A stretch of DNA of 48,865 nucleotides from Nanoarchaeota archaeon SCGC AAA011-G17 (GCA_000402515.1 AQRL01000033.1:1-48865); one strand, 5' to 3'. Positions 23,376 to 31,318 are shown, numbered from the stretch's first letter. Notes: a model not told the origin generated them from the letters alone. A program made the numbers and translations.

Positions 23376-23384
23376 ATTTAAATA
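23376..23384 (+). promoter_or_regulatory. TATA box of kinase-like gene
   Basis: A TTTAAATA-type box in GATTATTTAAATACC is about 27 nt upstream of ATG 23405. This favours that ATG over one at 23366 and makes the message leaderless. Confidence 0.5.
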
Positions 23385-23404
23385 CCTTTCGTATAAAATA
23401 TATT

Positions 23405-23980
23405 ATGAAGTTTAAGGACATTAGAAACGTTGAATTCTTTGCAAAGGGAAAAAGAGGGAGGGTTTTTACTGGAAATTATAATGGGAAGAAGGTAGCTATA
23501 AAAGTCAATAAAAAAATAAATAATGAAAAAAGCTGGTTAAAGATATTAAACAAACATAAAATCGGCCCAAAATTTATTTCTTCTGACAAGGATTATATTG
23601 TTTATGAATTTATTGATGGGAAGAGAATTCTTGATTACATCAATGATAATGATAAAAAGGAAGTTATTAGGGTTTTAAAAGAAGTATTCATGCAGTGCAG
23701 GGTTCTTGACAGATTAAAGATTGATAAGAAGGAGATGCACAATCCCTGGAAGCATATTCTCATTGGAAATGAAGTGAAAATGATTGATTTTGAAAGATGC
23801 CATAAGGTAGACAAGGGGAAGAATGTCACACAGTTTGGGCAGTTTTTATTAAGAAAAAAAGATTTGCTCAAAAGGAAAGGGATTAGTATAAATAGGAAGG
23901 AATTTATCAGGATTTTAAAGGGGTATAAGAACAAACAAACAGGGGCTAATTTTAAAAAAATATTAACTATTATAAAGTAG
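23405..23980 (+). CDS. Small protein-kinase-like protein (COG2112 type)
   Basis: 191 residues from ATG 23405. It shows a shortened kinase fold: a Gly-loop region (FAKGKRGRVFTGNYNGKKVAIKVNK, with the Lys of AIKV), hinge YIVYEFIDGKRILDYI, catalytic-loop-like EMHNPWKHILIG, and MIDFERCHK as the DFG-equivalent. Archaeal proteins of this kind are predicted Ser/Thr kinases of unknown target. The catalytic HRD is replaced by an MHNPWKH stretch, as usual for this group. Confidence 0.75.
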   Translation: MKFKDIRNVEFFAKGKRGRVFTGNYNGKKVAIKVNKKINNEKSWLKILNKHKIGPKFISSDKDYIVYEFIDGKRILDYINDNDKKEVIRVLKEVFMQCRVLDRLKIDKKEMHNPWKHILIGNEVKMIDFERCHKVDKGKNVTQFGQFLLRKKDLLKRKGISINRKEFIRILKGYKNKQTGANFKKILTIIK

Positions 23981-24025
23981 CAATCAATAGAAATGTTTAT
24001 AAATTCTATTTTCTACTAACATCAT

Positions 24026-24685
24026 ATGAAACTGGGCTTAATATATAATCAAACAAGTATCACAGGGAGTGATGTTGATTTTTTTGTAGATAGGATTTTA
24101 AAACTAAAAAAATGGAATGCTGAGGTTATTGTATGTCCAGAATTTGCTTTAAATGCTGGATATCCCTATGGTGAAGAGGAGGCTAGAGCAGTTTTGAGCA
24201 GAATAGAAAAGGGAGGTAATATGAGAAACAGATTAATCCTTCCTGGAACTTATTTGTTGAAGAAAGGAAATTATATGTTTAATGTTCTACCTGTGTTTAT
24301 TAATAATAAATTAATTTTTTATCATAAAAAAACAAAAAATGACGAGGGGATTATTGCCAAAAAAAATAAATTAGAGTATATTAGTGGTGGCGGGGATGAT
24401 GGAAAATTTATGTTTAACAAGAGGGTGGTAGGGGTTGAGATTTGCAGGGATAATGCAATGGGAAAATTGAAAGATAACGGGCAGGTTAATCTACAGATAT
24501 TAGTTGATTGTGGAAGTCAGTACCCAAAGGCAAACGCTCTTGTCTCTGGGGGATATTTCCTTATTTGTTCTGGGTTTAATGATAATCAATTTGGAAATAA
24601 AGCTTATGCAGAAGTTTTAGATTCAAGAGGGAAGTCATTAGCATATGCTAGAGGGAGGGGTATTTTAAAATACGAGATAAAATGA
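24026..24685 (+). CDS. Carbon-nitrogen hydrolase (nitrilase superfamily)
   Basis: 219 residues. The catalytic triad is visible: Glu39 in VIVCPEFALN, Lys101/102 in FYHKKTKND and Cys140 in VGVEICRDN. It is shorter than the common 260-290 residues, with reduced loops. The superfamily hydrolyses amide or nitrile bonds; the substrate is unknown. A TATA box at 23996-24003 lies 27 nt upstream, giving a leaderless start. The stop overlaps the next gene (ATGA). Confidence 0.85.
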   Translation: MKLGLIYNQTSITGSDVDFFVDRILKLKKWNAEVIVCPEFALNAGYPYGEEEARAVLSRIEKGGNMRNRLILPGTYLLKKGNYMFNVLPVFINNKLIFYHKKTKNDEGIIAKKNKLEYISGGGDDGKFMFNKRVVGVEICRDNAMGKLKDNGQVNLQILVDCGSQYPKANALVSGGYFLICSGFNDNQFGNKAYAEVLDSRGKSLAYARGRGILKYEIK

Positions 24686-24993
24686 CAGAAGAATTAAAAG
24701 GGAAAATAGTTTACCTTGGAAAAGGGATAGGAAGAGACTATTATTTAAATTTCAGAGGTGAAAAGAATAAAGTAGATTCTTCTGCCCAAAATTTTGATAG
24801 TATAGAACATGTAGTAGAAGCATTGGCAAATCCTGAAAGAAATGGGATTGATAGTAAATATCTAGGAAAGAGGAGAAAATTCAGTATGATTATTGATGAT
24901 GAGATATCTGATGAAGATTTATCTTATTTAGTGAAAGAAAAAGAAAAACGAAGAATTAAGTTAATGCATTTTGAAAGAGCCAGAGATTTATAA
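24682..24993 (+). CDS. Small hypothetical protein paired with nitrilase
   Basis: 103 residues, charged, with no signal or membrane segment. It starts MTEELKGKIVYLGKGIGRDYYLNF and has a helix SIEHVVEALANPERN and a Lys/Arg-rich C-terminal helix (LVKEKEKRRIKLMHFERARD). The ATGA overlap with the nitrilase gene suggests translation coupling and a shared role. Its 3' end overlaps the convergent nuclease gene by 6 bases. Not recognised. Confidence 0.6.
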   Translation: MTEELKGKIVYLGKGIGRDYYLNFRGEKNKVDSSAQNFDSIEHVVEALANPERNGIDSKYLGKRRKFSMIIDDEISDEDLSYLVKEKEKRRIKLMHFERARDL

Positions 24994-25782
24994 ATTATAG
25001 CATTCTTCTCTCAAAGAACAGGCATTGCACTTATTTTTATTTTCCAGTATTCCAGGAGGGTTATCTGCATTCAGAATTTCTTTTATTTCCGTTATTGTAT
25101 TTCTAACTTCAATTTCTGAGAAAGGGTTTAGGATTATTTTCCTGTTTTCATTTGTTTTTATGAAATGAATAAATCCGTGGGTTACTGTCTTGCCCATATT
25201 TTCTTTTGCAAGAAGCATGTAAGAGATTAATTGGATTTTCTGCCCTGGCCAGACTCCATCTCTTGGAGGAGTTCCTGTTTTTAATTCATATGGGATTAGT
25301 GAGCCTTCTGTTAATTCCAATCTGTCTATTATTCCCTTTAATTCTAATCTTTCTGAGTATAGTTTTATTTCTGTAAGGTATTTTGGGGTTAATTTTTCCC
25401 AGAGCTCTTTTCCATAAATATTATTTTTTTGTATAAATGAGAGCACATTGCCTGCCCTTAGCTCTGCCTCTTCCTGAAATCTCGGCCATATATCATGAAA
25501 TACATCTAGTGATTTAAGAGAAAACTCCTTTAGATTGGATTCCTTTAAAATTGATTTTAGTAATGTAAAATAGGTTTTGCTGTATAATTCTTTTATATTT
25601 GTAGATTCTGTTATTGAAGAGACTATTGATTCATCCAATTTGTTTATCTTATCAAACATTGCATGATTTATTGAGCCAAGAAGAAGGATTTCTGATGGGG
25701 GCTCTGGAAACTCCAAGACTTGCTGAAGATATAATTTTCTTGGGCAATACAAATAAGTGGATAGATCTGTTACAGAGAACAT
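24988..25782 (-). CDS. Cas4-like PD-(D/E)XK nuclease with Fe-S cysteines
   Basis: 264 residues. N-terminal LSTYLYCPRKLYL has the first cluster Cys13. The nuclease core reads EIKLYSERLELKGIIDRLEL (Asp) and then IPYELKTG (E-X-K). The C-terminus CNACSLREEC (Cys 252, 255, 261) completes the 4Fe-4S site. QKIQLISYMLLAKE is the following helix with the conserved Gln and Tyr. No cas1, cas2 or CRISPR array is in the window, so this is a solo Cas4-type exonuclease, likely in repair or replication. It lies downstream of primase, behind its own TATA box and the 31-bp element. Confidence 0.85.
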   Translation of the reverse strand: MFSVTDLSTYLYCPRKLYLQQVLEFPEPPSEILLLGSINHAMFDKINKLDESIVSSITESTNIKELYSKTYFTLLKSILKESNLKEFSLKSLDVFHDIWPRFQEEAELRAGNVLSFIQKNNIYGKELWEKLTPKYLTEIKLYSERLELKGIIDRLELTEGSLIPYELKTGTPPRDGVWPGQKIQLISYMLLAKENMGKTVTHGFIHFIKTNENRKIILNPFSEIEVRNTITEIKEILNADNPPGILENKNKCNACSLREECYNL

Positions 25783-25804
25783 AAGGGCTTATAGTTAATA
25801 ATTG

Positions 25805-25812
25805 TTTATAAA
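25805..25812 (-). promoter_or_regulatory. TATA box of Cas4-like gene
   Basis: TTTATAAA on the minus strand is about 25 nt upstream of ATG 25782 and 2-3 nt downstream of the 31-bp repeated element, the same arrangement as at 2627-2668. Confidence 0.6.
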
Positions 25813-25814
25813 GC

Positions 25815-25845
25815 CTGCGCTGGCATGTCAAGTGTGTCATGTGAA
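25815..25845 (-). repeat. 31-bp regulatory element, copy 2
   Basis: On the minus strand it reads CACATGACA-CACTTGACA-TGCCAGCGCAG, matching copy 1 (2627-2657) at 29 of 31 positions, including the tandem 9-mer layout. It fills the space between the primase stop codon (25846-25848), which it touches, and the TATA box of the Cas4-like gene. Confidence 0.65.
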
Positions 25846-27306
25846 TTATTTCTTTCCTTTTATTTTAGATAATGCGTATCTTACTGGATTTTTGAACCTT
25901 AATTCTTCTTGAGAAACCTGAACACCCATATCTGCATAATAGGCCTTATTATCATAGTTTGGCGGCGGAAGGACTTCTTTCTGCCTTTTCTGATACGATA
26001 ATTGTGATTTGATATAACCCCATTTTAATTGGGGCTCATTCTTTTCATTCCATTCTTTTAGAATTTTTTCTATGCTATCTAAATCCCAGCCAGCACACCT
26101 CAAAAAGTTTATTAAAATAAAGACTGCTCTTTTCTTTCCATCTTTTAATCCTTTAAGAATATAATTTATTGATGGCGGGAAATCTTTTTCAGGCAGTGCT
26201 GTTGATGGTATCTTGAAGTCTTTTTTTGGCTCTTCTTCTATTGTTATTGATGGCGAATGATCATATGCCTGAATTAATAATCCTTTTGCTTCTCCTGGTT
26301 GTGGTTTTTTGAAAAAGGATGTTACTTCAGATATGTTCTCAATCTTTGCCTGTTTTTTTTCAAATTCCAGTATTTTATCCGGGTCTATTGGAACAGATAT
26401 TAACCCTGATTTTTCATGATGAGAGTATGGAGCACGGTATAAATGCCGTGAAGATATCAATAAGGTGTCTATATCCATTAAGGCATTCATATCAAACTTT
26501 TCTATATATTCTGCTGAATTGCAGTATTTGCATTTGAAATCCTTTGTCTTGGGTTTTGTCATTAATTTCTTGCATTTTGGGCATGTTTTGTATTTTGTTA
26601 TAAAATTTTCCTTTAGTGTGAAATTGCAGTTTGGACAGATAAATTCAGTTTCTGTAATTATTTTTTCCCCTTGTTTTTGACATCTTTTACACATCACTTT
26701 AATTGCTGATTTTCCTTTTTCGGTAAAATATCTTATCAGCTCCCTTTCGGTTATATTCTGCAGAATGTAATTTGATAACTCGTAATCTGTTTTTTCTGAG
26801 TCTATATAATCCATTAGATATTGGGTTATTCTTTTTGGTGCTTCTGGAAATAAATCTGTTATTTTCTGATTGTTTATTGTTTTTGGAAAGGCTTCAAATG
26901 GGACTGAGATATGCAGACCTTTATTCCCTGAAAATTTACAGCCTATTGCTTTAACTCCATGCGCTTTTAGTGCTTTGATTATTAAAAATGCGATATATTT
27001 TGCATAATCCCAGAATTTGCAGTCAATATCTATTATCAAGTCCCAGCCGATTCTTAGTTCATCCAATTGCTTCTGAGACATTCCTGATTTTAACTTTAGG
27101 GGGTTTGACCAATGCTCTTCTGACAGATGAAAAGATGTTGCTCCTGATTTTATAAACTCAATAATATCATTTGGGAATTCCAAGGTATCCGGTCTCTTGC
27201 CAAAATTGTCTCCTGAGCGTATAGAGAACTCTTTATTTTTTGCACAATTAAATATCTCTTCCTGGATATCCTTTCTTGAGTAAAATTTCAAAAGCTCATT
27301 CTTCAT
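25846..27306 (-). CDS. priS: Single-chain archaeal DNA primase (PriS fused to PriL C-terminal domain)
   Basis: 486 residues. The PriS catalytic core has DLIIDIDCKFWD (Asp 93 and 95), SGNKGLHIS (126-133) and SSRHLYRAPYSHHEKSG near 287-300. Inserted at about 206-262 are four CXXC pairs forming two tandem zinc ribbons. From about 376, PPSINYILKGLKDGKKRAVFILINFLRCAGWDLD and PPPNYDNKAYYADMGV match the PriL C-terminal domain, but the cluster Cys are replaced (PPS, PPPN), so it probably has no 4Fe-4S cluster. Fused monomeric primases are known in Nanoarchaeota and other DPANN. It would make RNA/DNA primers alone. A TATA-like CTTTATAAAC lies about 35 nt upstream, near 27340. Confidence 0.9.
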   Translation of the reverse strand: MKNELLKFYSRKDIQEEIFNCAKNKEFSIRSGDNFGKRPDTLEFPNDIIEFIKSGATSFHLSEEHWSNPLKLKSGMSQKQLDELRIGWDLIIDIDCKFWDYAKYIAFLIIKALKAHGVKAIGCKFSGNKGLHISVPFEAFPKTINNQKITDLFPEAPKRITQYLMDYIDSEKTDYELSNYILQNITERELIRYFTEKGKSAIKVMCKRCQKQGEKIITETEFICPNCNFTLKENFITKYKTCPKCKKLMTKPKTKDFKCKYCNSAEYIEKFDMNALMDIDTLLISSRHLYRAPYSHHEKSGLISVPIDPDKILEFEKKQAKIENISEVTSFFKKPQPGEAKGLLIQAYDHSPSITIEEEPKKDFKIPSTALPEKDFPPSINYILKGLKDGKKRAVFILINFLRCAGWDLDSIEKILKEWNEKNEPQLKWGYIKSQLSYQKRQKEVLPPPNYDNKAYYADMGVQVSQEELRFKNPVRYALSKIKGKK

Positions 27307-27388
27307 AAAATATAACCCCTATGATAAAAAAAGATGATAGTTTATAAAGATTTATTTTATTGAGATTCTAATAATTTATATTGATGTA

Positions 27389-28414
27389 TTAGAAGAGGTT
27401 AGAAGTACAAATTTTTTTTATAACTTCTTTTCTTAATTTATAACTATCGGCCCATTTTGCATAAGCATCCCAACCTTGAAAAATTTCAAACAGCTTTTCT
27501 TTAGAAACTTCATTTTTCTTGTATCTATCAAAAACAAATAACATTTTTCTAATATTCCTTTTTCTTAATAGCCTATAATGATAAAAATTCCTAAATCCAA
27601 CAAAATCTATTCCTCTAGACAAAGAGCTTATCTTTGACTTTTCAGGATGAAGCTCAATTTTTAATTTCTCTTTCAGAAATTTGTCAATTTCAGATTTCCA
27701 GAATTCAAGCTGTGACTTTGACTTATGAAGAATTACAAAATCATCAACATATCTAATATAATATTTAGCCTTTAGTTTATGTTTTACAAAATAATCTAAT
27801 TCATTAAGGTAAACATTAGCAAAAAATTGTGAAGTTAGATTTCCCAAAGGCATCCCTGTTCCTTTATTTTTAGAATCAAAATTATTTAATATTAATTTGA
27901 TAAGAGAGATTACTTCTTTATCTTTTATTTTTCTTCTGATAATATTTATCAAAATTTCATGAGAAACAGTTTCAAAATAATGCCTAATATCTGCTTTAAG
28001 GCAGAATGCGTTTGATTTAAAATTATTTGTTACTTTTCTTTTAAAATAATCAAATCGTTTAATTGCAAATAAATTTCCTTTCCCTATTCTATTTGCACAT
28101 GAATCATAAATAAATCCCCTGTCAAAAATTGGTTCAATTATTCTTATTAAATCATGATGAACAATTCTATCCCTAAAATCAGACTTGCTTATCTTTCTAG
28201 TTTTAGGATCTCGCAAAATAAAAGTTTTTAGAGGCAATGGGTTGTAGGTATGATTCTTTAATTCTTCAGATAGTTTAAGCAAATTTACTAAAGTATCTTT
28301 TTCAAATTCAATTACATAATATTTACTTGTTTTGTGTTTTCTAGCTTTTCTCCAAGCTAAAAGTAAATTACTAAGATTATAAATTTCCTGATAAAGTTCA
28401 TTATTAGTTTCCAT
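27389..28414 (-). CDS. DGR reverse transcriptase 1
   Basis: 341 residues. The RT fingers/palm include LKTFILRDPKTRKISKSDFRDRIVHH, KADIRHYFETVSHE (motif A region, KADI..YF), GMPLGNLTSQFFANVYLNELD (the DGR-type form of motif B) and YYIRYVDDFVIL (YVDD near residue 220). A short thumb follows. There is no maturase, retron or endonuclease domain, which separates it from group II introns and retrons. It sits 30 bp downstream of template repeat 1 (28444-28524) and behind the target gene at 28725-29453, all leftward. It is closely similar to the RT at 46221. Confidence 0.93.
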   Translation of the reverse strand: METNNELYQEIYNLSNLLLAWRKARKHKTSKYYVIEFEKDTLVNLLKLSEELKNHTYNPLPLKTFILRDPKTRKISKSDFRDRIVHHDLIRIIEPIFDRGFIYDSCANRIGKGNLFAIKRFDYFKRKVTNNFKSNAFCLKADIRHYFETVSHEILINIIRRKIKDKEVISLIKLILNNFDSKNKGTGMPLGNLTSQFFANVYLNELDYFVKHKLKAKYYIRYVDDFVILHKSKSQLEFWKSEIDKFLKEKLKIELHPEKSKISSLSRGIDFVGFRNFYHYRLLRKRNIRKMLFVFDRYKKNEVSKEKLFEIFQGWDAYAKWADSYKLRKEVIKKICTSNLF

Positions 28415-28443
28415 ATTAGTATAAGAAATCCTGACTTTTGGGC

Positions 28444-28524
28444 TATTCCACGAACCCTGTCGTCGTAGTACAAGTCCCTATTGTTACCATCAAGATCAGA
28501 ACTGTTGTCAAGGCTCCTAAACCA
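28444..28524 (-). repeat. DGR 1 template repeat (81 bp)
   Basis: Read on the minus strand it begins TGGTTTAGGAGCC and ends GTTCGTGGAATA. Aligned without gaps to the variable repeat at 28857-28937, it differs at 12 positions. Every difference is an A in the template (seven A to T, five A to G). Runs such as AAC, GAC and TAC codons concentrate the mutable adenines. Just upstream on the minus strand is a segment shared with DGR 2 (28636-28653). Confidence 0.93.
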
Positions 28525-28635
28525 CAGGGAACTTATAGCCAGAATACCATCACAAAAGATTAACTCTTGCCACTGAAGCTTCACGAATGTTGCTTCTGTA
28601 TTTCATGACTTAAAATCAAATTAATGATGTACTAG

Positions 28636-28653
28636 TAAACTGGCATGTAGTCC
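28636..28653 (-). repeat. Conserved segment upstream of template repeat 1
   Basis: GGACTACATGCCAGTTTA on the minus strand corresponds to GGGCTACACGCCTGTTTA upstream of template repeat 2 (47515-47532), with 15 of 18 positions equal. It is followed in both by AAATACAG and, closer to the repeat, GGCTATA. It may be a structural part of the template RNA. The rest of the spacer 28525-28724 shows no gene. Confidence 0.5.
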
Positions 28654-28724
28654 AACTTATACTTCACTGATAGTATATCTATATAGTCAGGACATAACTT
28701 TAGAAATAATCTATTTTAAAATAA

Positions 28725-29453
28725 TTATTGTCTTAAACCATCTAGTAGAATCTTTTCAATTCCAGTTAGACCTTTTGTTTTTAGAACTTTTAAGATTTGT
28801 TTTGGAGTGTAAACTTCAGAATTTTTTTTCGTGCCTTCGACACTAACACTATCACGTACCCCACGAACCCTGACGACGCAGTACAAGACCCTACTGTTAC
28901 CACCAAGAACAGAACTGTAGACAAGGCACCTAAACCATATTTGTCTTGCAAAGGATTTTTCCTGCATATCTGCTAACAAAACAGCCATTTCTTTGATTCC
29001 TGCTTCTTCTCTTAAGAATTGCCCGTATTTTTCAGCATTTTCGCCAAAAGCATAAACAGTTATTTCATTATCTTTAAATCTGTTTGTAGGGATTTCTTTT
29101 GATTCTAGGTTGACTGAATCTGCTAATCCTTCCTCAATCTGCTCATCAGTTAAATAAAACTCTTGACCTTTTCTATGACAATCTGTAGCTTCTTTTGCAT
29201 TTGCCATTATTGGTGAATTCTTTGTTAAAAATCTACCTTTATTAAGAATATATAAAACCCCTTCTCTTGTCCAGTTTCCATTTCTAGAGACATAGGCATC
29301 TTTACCTTCCTGTATTCTTAATCTTGCATTTTCTTCTAAAGAAATAATTTTATAGCCATCTTTAACTAATACTTTTTTTCCTTCATCAAAGGGTGCCTCT
29401 GCATAAGCTGATTCTATTCCTCTTGGTTTTACATCAATACTAACTTTTACCAT
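28725..29453 (-). CDS. DGR 1 variable (target) protein
   Basis: 242 residues with no signal peptide. The variable repeat covers about residues 173-199 (WFRCLVYSSVLGGNSRVLYCVVRVRGV); the template version reads WFRSLDNSSDLDGNNRDLYYDD. Aromatic and small residues at the changed sites are usual for C-type-lectin-like DGR targets. The N-terminal 170 residues are not recognised. They include a basic/acidic region with a Cys-His pair (ATDCHRKGQEFYLTDEQI). Unlike classical targets, 43 residues follow the variable part (SVSVEGT, then YTPKQILKVLKTKGLTGIEKIL), and the tail resembles that of the second target. A TATA box CTTTATAAATA lies about 27 nt upstream, near 29479-29488. Confidence 0.9.
   Translation of the reverse strand: MVKVSIDVKPRGIESAYAEAPFDEGKKVLVKDGYKIISLEENARLRIQEGKDAYVSRNGNWTREGVLYILNKGRFLTKNSPIMANAKEATDCHRKGQEFYLTDEQIEEGLADSVNLESKEIPTNRFKDNEITVYAFGENAEKYGQFLREEAGIKEMAVLLADMQEKSFARQIWFRCLVYSSVLGGNSRVLYCVVRVRGVRDSVSVEGTKKNSEVYTPKQILKVLKTKGLTGIEKILLDGLRQ
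28831..28856 (-). repeat. Post-VR hairpin block, DGR 1
   Basis: The 26 bp directly after the variable repeat match 23 of 26 positions of the block after variable repeat 2 (47722-47747). The minus strand ends in GTGTC-GAA-GGCAC, a 5-bp hairpin with one G-T pair and a GAA loop. The block is absent from both templates. By analogy to characterised DGRs it is the target-recognition signal (IMH plus hairpin). Confidence 0.75.
28857..28937 (-). repeat. DGR 1 variable repeat (81 bp)
   Basis: Same length as template repeat 1 with no indels. All 12 differences are at template adenines. Outside TGGTTTAGG at the start and GGGGTA at the end the similarity stops, so the boundaries are clear. It lies in frame inside the target gene. 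Confidence 0.93.
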
Positions 29454-29512
29454 AACTTATTCTAGAAAATAGGTATTTATAAAGCTTTCTATTGTTACTA
29501 CTGATAAATAGA

Positions 29513-29926
29513 TTAATTATTTTTGCTTAACAACTCTTGCAGTTCCTGCTGCAGAGAGCCGGCATGCTGAGCAAATAACTGCAAGTCCTGCTCTAATTTG
29601 TGCGCAATTGCCTGTATCTTTAATGACTGGTCTTTAACAATTTCAATAGTCTCTGCTATTGTTTTTGGAACAACTACATTAGAACCAACATTCATAAGGA
29701 CTTCTTTATTGTTTTTTAATTCTGTTTTAATAAAAATTCCTGGAGAAAGGGCAGTCAGAATTTCATTTTTATCTTTTGATTTTTCAATCTCTTTCAAGGA
29801 TTCTTCCAGATTAGTCAACTCATTTGATTGAGCCTGCAAGGTCATTAACTCCTGCTGATATTCTTTCATCTGCTGTTCTATTATCTGAAATTCAAGATAT
29901 TTCTGCTGAACCTGTTTTTCATCCAT
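29513..29926 (-). CDS. pfdA: Prefoldin alpha subunit
   Basis: 137 residues. Two long coiled-coil helices (about 1-55 and 95-137) flank a beta-hairpin region (LSPGIFIKTELKNNKEVLMNVGSNVVVPKTI), the archaeal alpha-subunit layout with two hairpins. It forms a hexamer with the beta subunit and passes unfolded chains to the thermosome. It is the last gene of the ribosomal operon and overlaps aIF6 by 8 bases, a common archaeal order. Confidence 0.9.
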   Translation of the reverse strand: MDEKQVQQKYLEFQIIEQQMKEYQQELMTLQAQSNELTNLEESLKEIEKSKDKNEILTALSPGIFIKTELKNNKEVLMNVGSNVVVPKTIAETIEIVKDQSLKIQAIAHKLEQDLQLFAQHAGSLQQELQELLSKNN

Positions 29927-30587
29927 TTTGAAATCCTAGTGCTGATTCTATTCTCATTATCTCATGACCAGAGGTTAAATCACCTATTATATAGCCATTT
30001 GAATTAGCAATTATGCCAGAACTGACATGAGGATTGCCCATATTAACAGTTCCTATATCTGAAGTAGTTTTAAAAAGCTTTTCTATGTGCTCTATCTCTT
30101 TTTCTGAGGCATCTCTATGAATTATACATCCTTTTGAGGTTATAACCACACAAGAACCGACTGTCGGAGATTCTGCTATCTCTCCCTTAAAAACCTTAAG
30201 ATTAAGTTTTTTTAGCTGGTCTATTGTTTCCTGGTCAAATTCGGGGTTTACCAAACAGGTATCTCCCTTTATTATCATATTATTTCCAAGGGCATTTAAT
30301 TTTGTTTTTATTATTTTATAAGGAATTTTATGCTTTTCTAACTGCTTTATTTCTTCGTCTCTTATTATTTCCGGGACTAATAATAAATCAGAACTTCCTG
30401 TACAGAGTGCTCCAAGCAAATCTGTTCCTGCTATTGAGACTTGATAAACTGGAACACCAAGAACCTGTTTTATTTTTGCAACTATCTTAGAAGAGAGATG
30501 AATCGGCATCAAACAATAAGCATCTGTTGCAAAACAGTATAAGCCTATATTTGGATTTCCATTAAAACTTATTTTTAAAGCATGCAT
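29919..30587 (-). CDS. eif6: Translation factor aIF6
   Basis: 222 residues. The five-fold pentein repeat is visible as recurring ...G..... N..G-type units: ISFNGNPNIGLYCFATD, SIAGTDLLGALCTGSSD, TKLNALGNNMIIKGDTCLVNPEF, AESPTVGSCVVITSKGCIIH and MGNPHVSSGIIANSNGYIIG. aIF6 binds the large subunit and prevents joining with the small one. Between it and L14e lies an unknown gene, while prefoldin follows. Confidence 0.93.
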   Translation of the reverse strand: MHALKISFNGNPNIGLYCFATDAYCLMPIHLSSKIVAKIKQVLGVPVYQVSIAGTDLLGALCTGSSDLLLVPEIIRDEEIKQLEKHKIPYKIIKTKLNALGNNMIIKGDTCLVNPEFDQETIDQLKKLNLKVFKGEIAESPTVGSCVVITSKGCIIHRDASEKEIEHIEKLFKTTSDIGTVNMGNPHVSSGIIANSNGYIIGDLTSGHEIMRIESALGFQNG

Positions 30588-30588
30588 C

Positions 30589-30930
30589 TTATTCTTCCTC
30601 TATTATAATAAATAATTTTGATCCACCAGCATAACGAGAAACATATTCACTGTGTAATCTCAAGTAATAGACTCCTTCCGGAAGTAAATTAACAAGATAT
30701 GGATCTGCTTTTTCATTAGGTAGCATTAATTGAATTTTACTATCTAATTGTTTTGCCCCATCAAAAAAATTTTCAGAAAACCCCAAGAAAAAATTGGCTT
30801 CTGCTTCTAAACTTGTTGCTCTTATGACTTTTTCATAAAAATATTCTGTTCTTTCTTTAGTTATCTCCAAAAACTCGGATTTACTTATTCTTAATGTTAT
30901 ATCCTGGGAGGAATCAAATTTGGCATGCAT
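30589..30930 (-). CDS. Hypothetical protein inside the ribosomal operon
   Basis: 113 residues from ATG 30930, one base after the L14e stop. The TTG at 30942 would overlap L14e. It starts MHAKFDSSQDITLRISKSEFLEITKERTEYFYEK and ends LLPEGVYYLRLHSEYVSRYAGGSKLFIIIEEE. It is a mixed alpha/beta protein with no signal or membrane segment. I do not recognise it. Its place between L14e and aIF6, with one- and two-base gaps, implies co-expression with the ribosome, so a ribosomal or assembly role is worth testing. Confidence 0.65.
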   Translation of the reverse strand: MHAKFDSSQDITLRISKSEFLEITKERTEYFYEKVIRATSLEAEANFFLGFSENFFDGAKQLDSKIQLMLPNEKADPYLVNLLPEGVYYLRLHSEYVSRYAGGSKLFIIIEEE

Positions 30931-30931
30931 C

Positions 30932-31318
30932 TTATTCTTCAAGCTTTTCCTTTATTTCTATTTGTTTGGGTTTTTTCTCTGCTTTAACTTCTTTTTTTGG
31001 CTCTTCTTTTTTCTTTTGTTTTTGTAATGGCTCTTTCTGCTTTCTTATTTTTTTTAATCTTTCAGCAGGTTTTCTTGGCCTTCCTTTCTGCCTTATTGCA
31101 ATACCTTCTGCTTCAAGAACCTTACATACTGCTTCTGTTGATGCTCCTTTTTTTACATCTAATTTTTTTATCGGCTCTAGATGGCTTATATTACATTTTT
31201 TTCTTCTTACATTCCCATCTATCAAGACAAAGTGATCATCGATTTTATCAACTACAATACAATAATTATTTCCATCTCTTCCTGCTGTTTTTACACATAA
31301 TGTCCCTATTTCTATCAT
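30932..31318 (-). CDS. rpl14e: Ribosomal protein L14e
   Basis: 128 residues. An N-terminal KOW-type barrel (EIGTLCVKTAGRDGNNYCIVVDKIDDHFVLIDGNVRRKKCNISHLEPI) is the L14e signature. Residues after about 90 form a Lys/Glu-rich tail (KQKEPLQKQKKKEEPKK...) longer than usual. In many archaea cmk and cbf5 lie next to it; here cbf5 is elsewhere (8030) and cmk is absent. Confidence 0.92.
   Translation of the reverse strand: MIEIGTLCVKTAGRDGNNYCIVVDKIDDHFVLIDGNVRRKKCNISHLEPIKKLDVKKGASTEAVCKVLEAEGIAIRQKGRPRKPAERLKKIRKQKEPLQKQKKKEEPKKEVKAEKKPKQIEIKEKLEE

Noticed and set aside
24988-25782. Evidence for a CRISPR-Cas locus from the Cas4-like gene
   Set aside because: No repeat-spacer array and no cas1, cas2 or effector gene in the window. 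Solo Cas4-type nucleases are common in archaea.
27389-28414. Reverse transcriptases as group II intron or retron enzymes
   Set aside because: No maturase or endonuclease domain, no intron or msr/msd structure; adenine-specific template/variable pairs show they are DGR enzymes.
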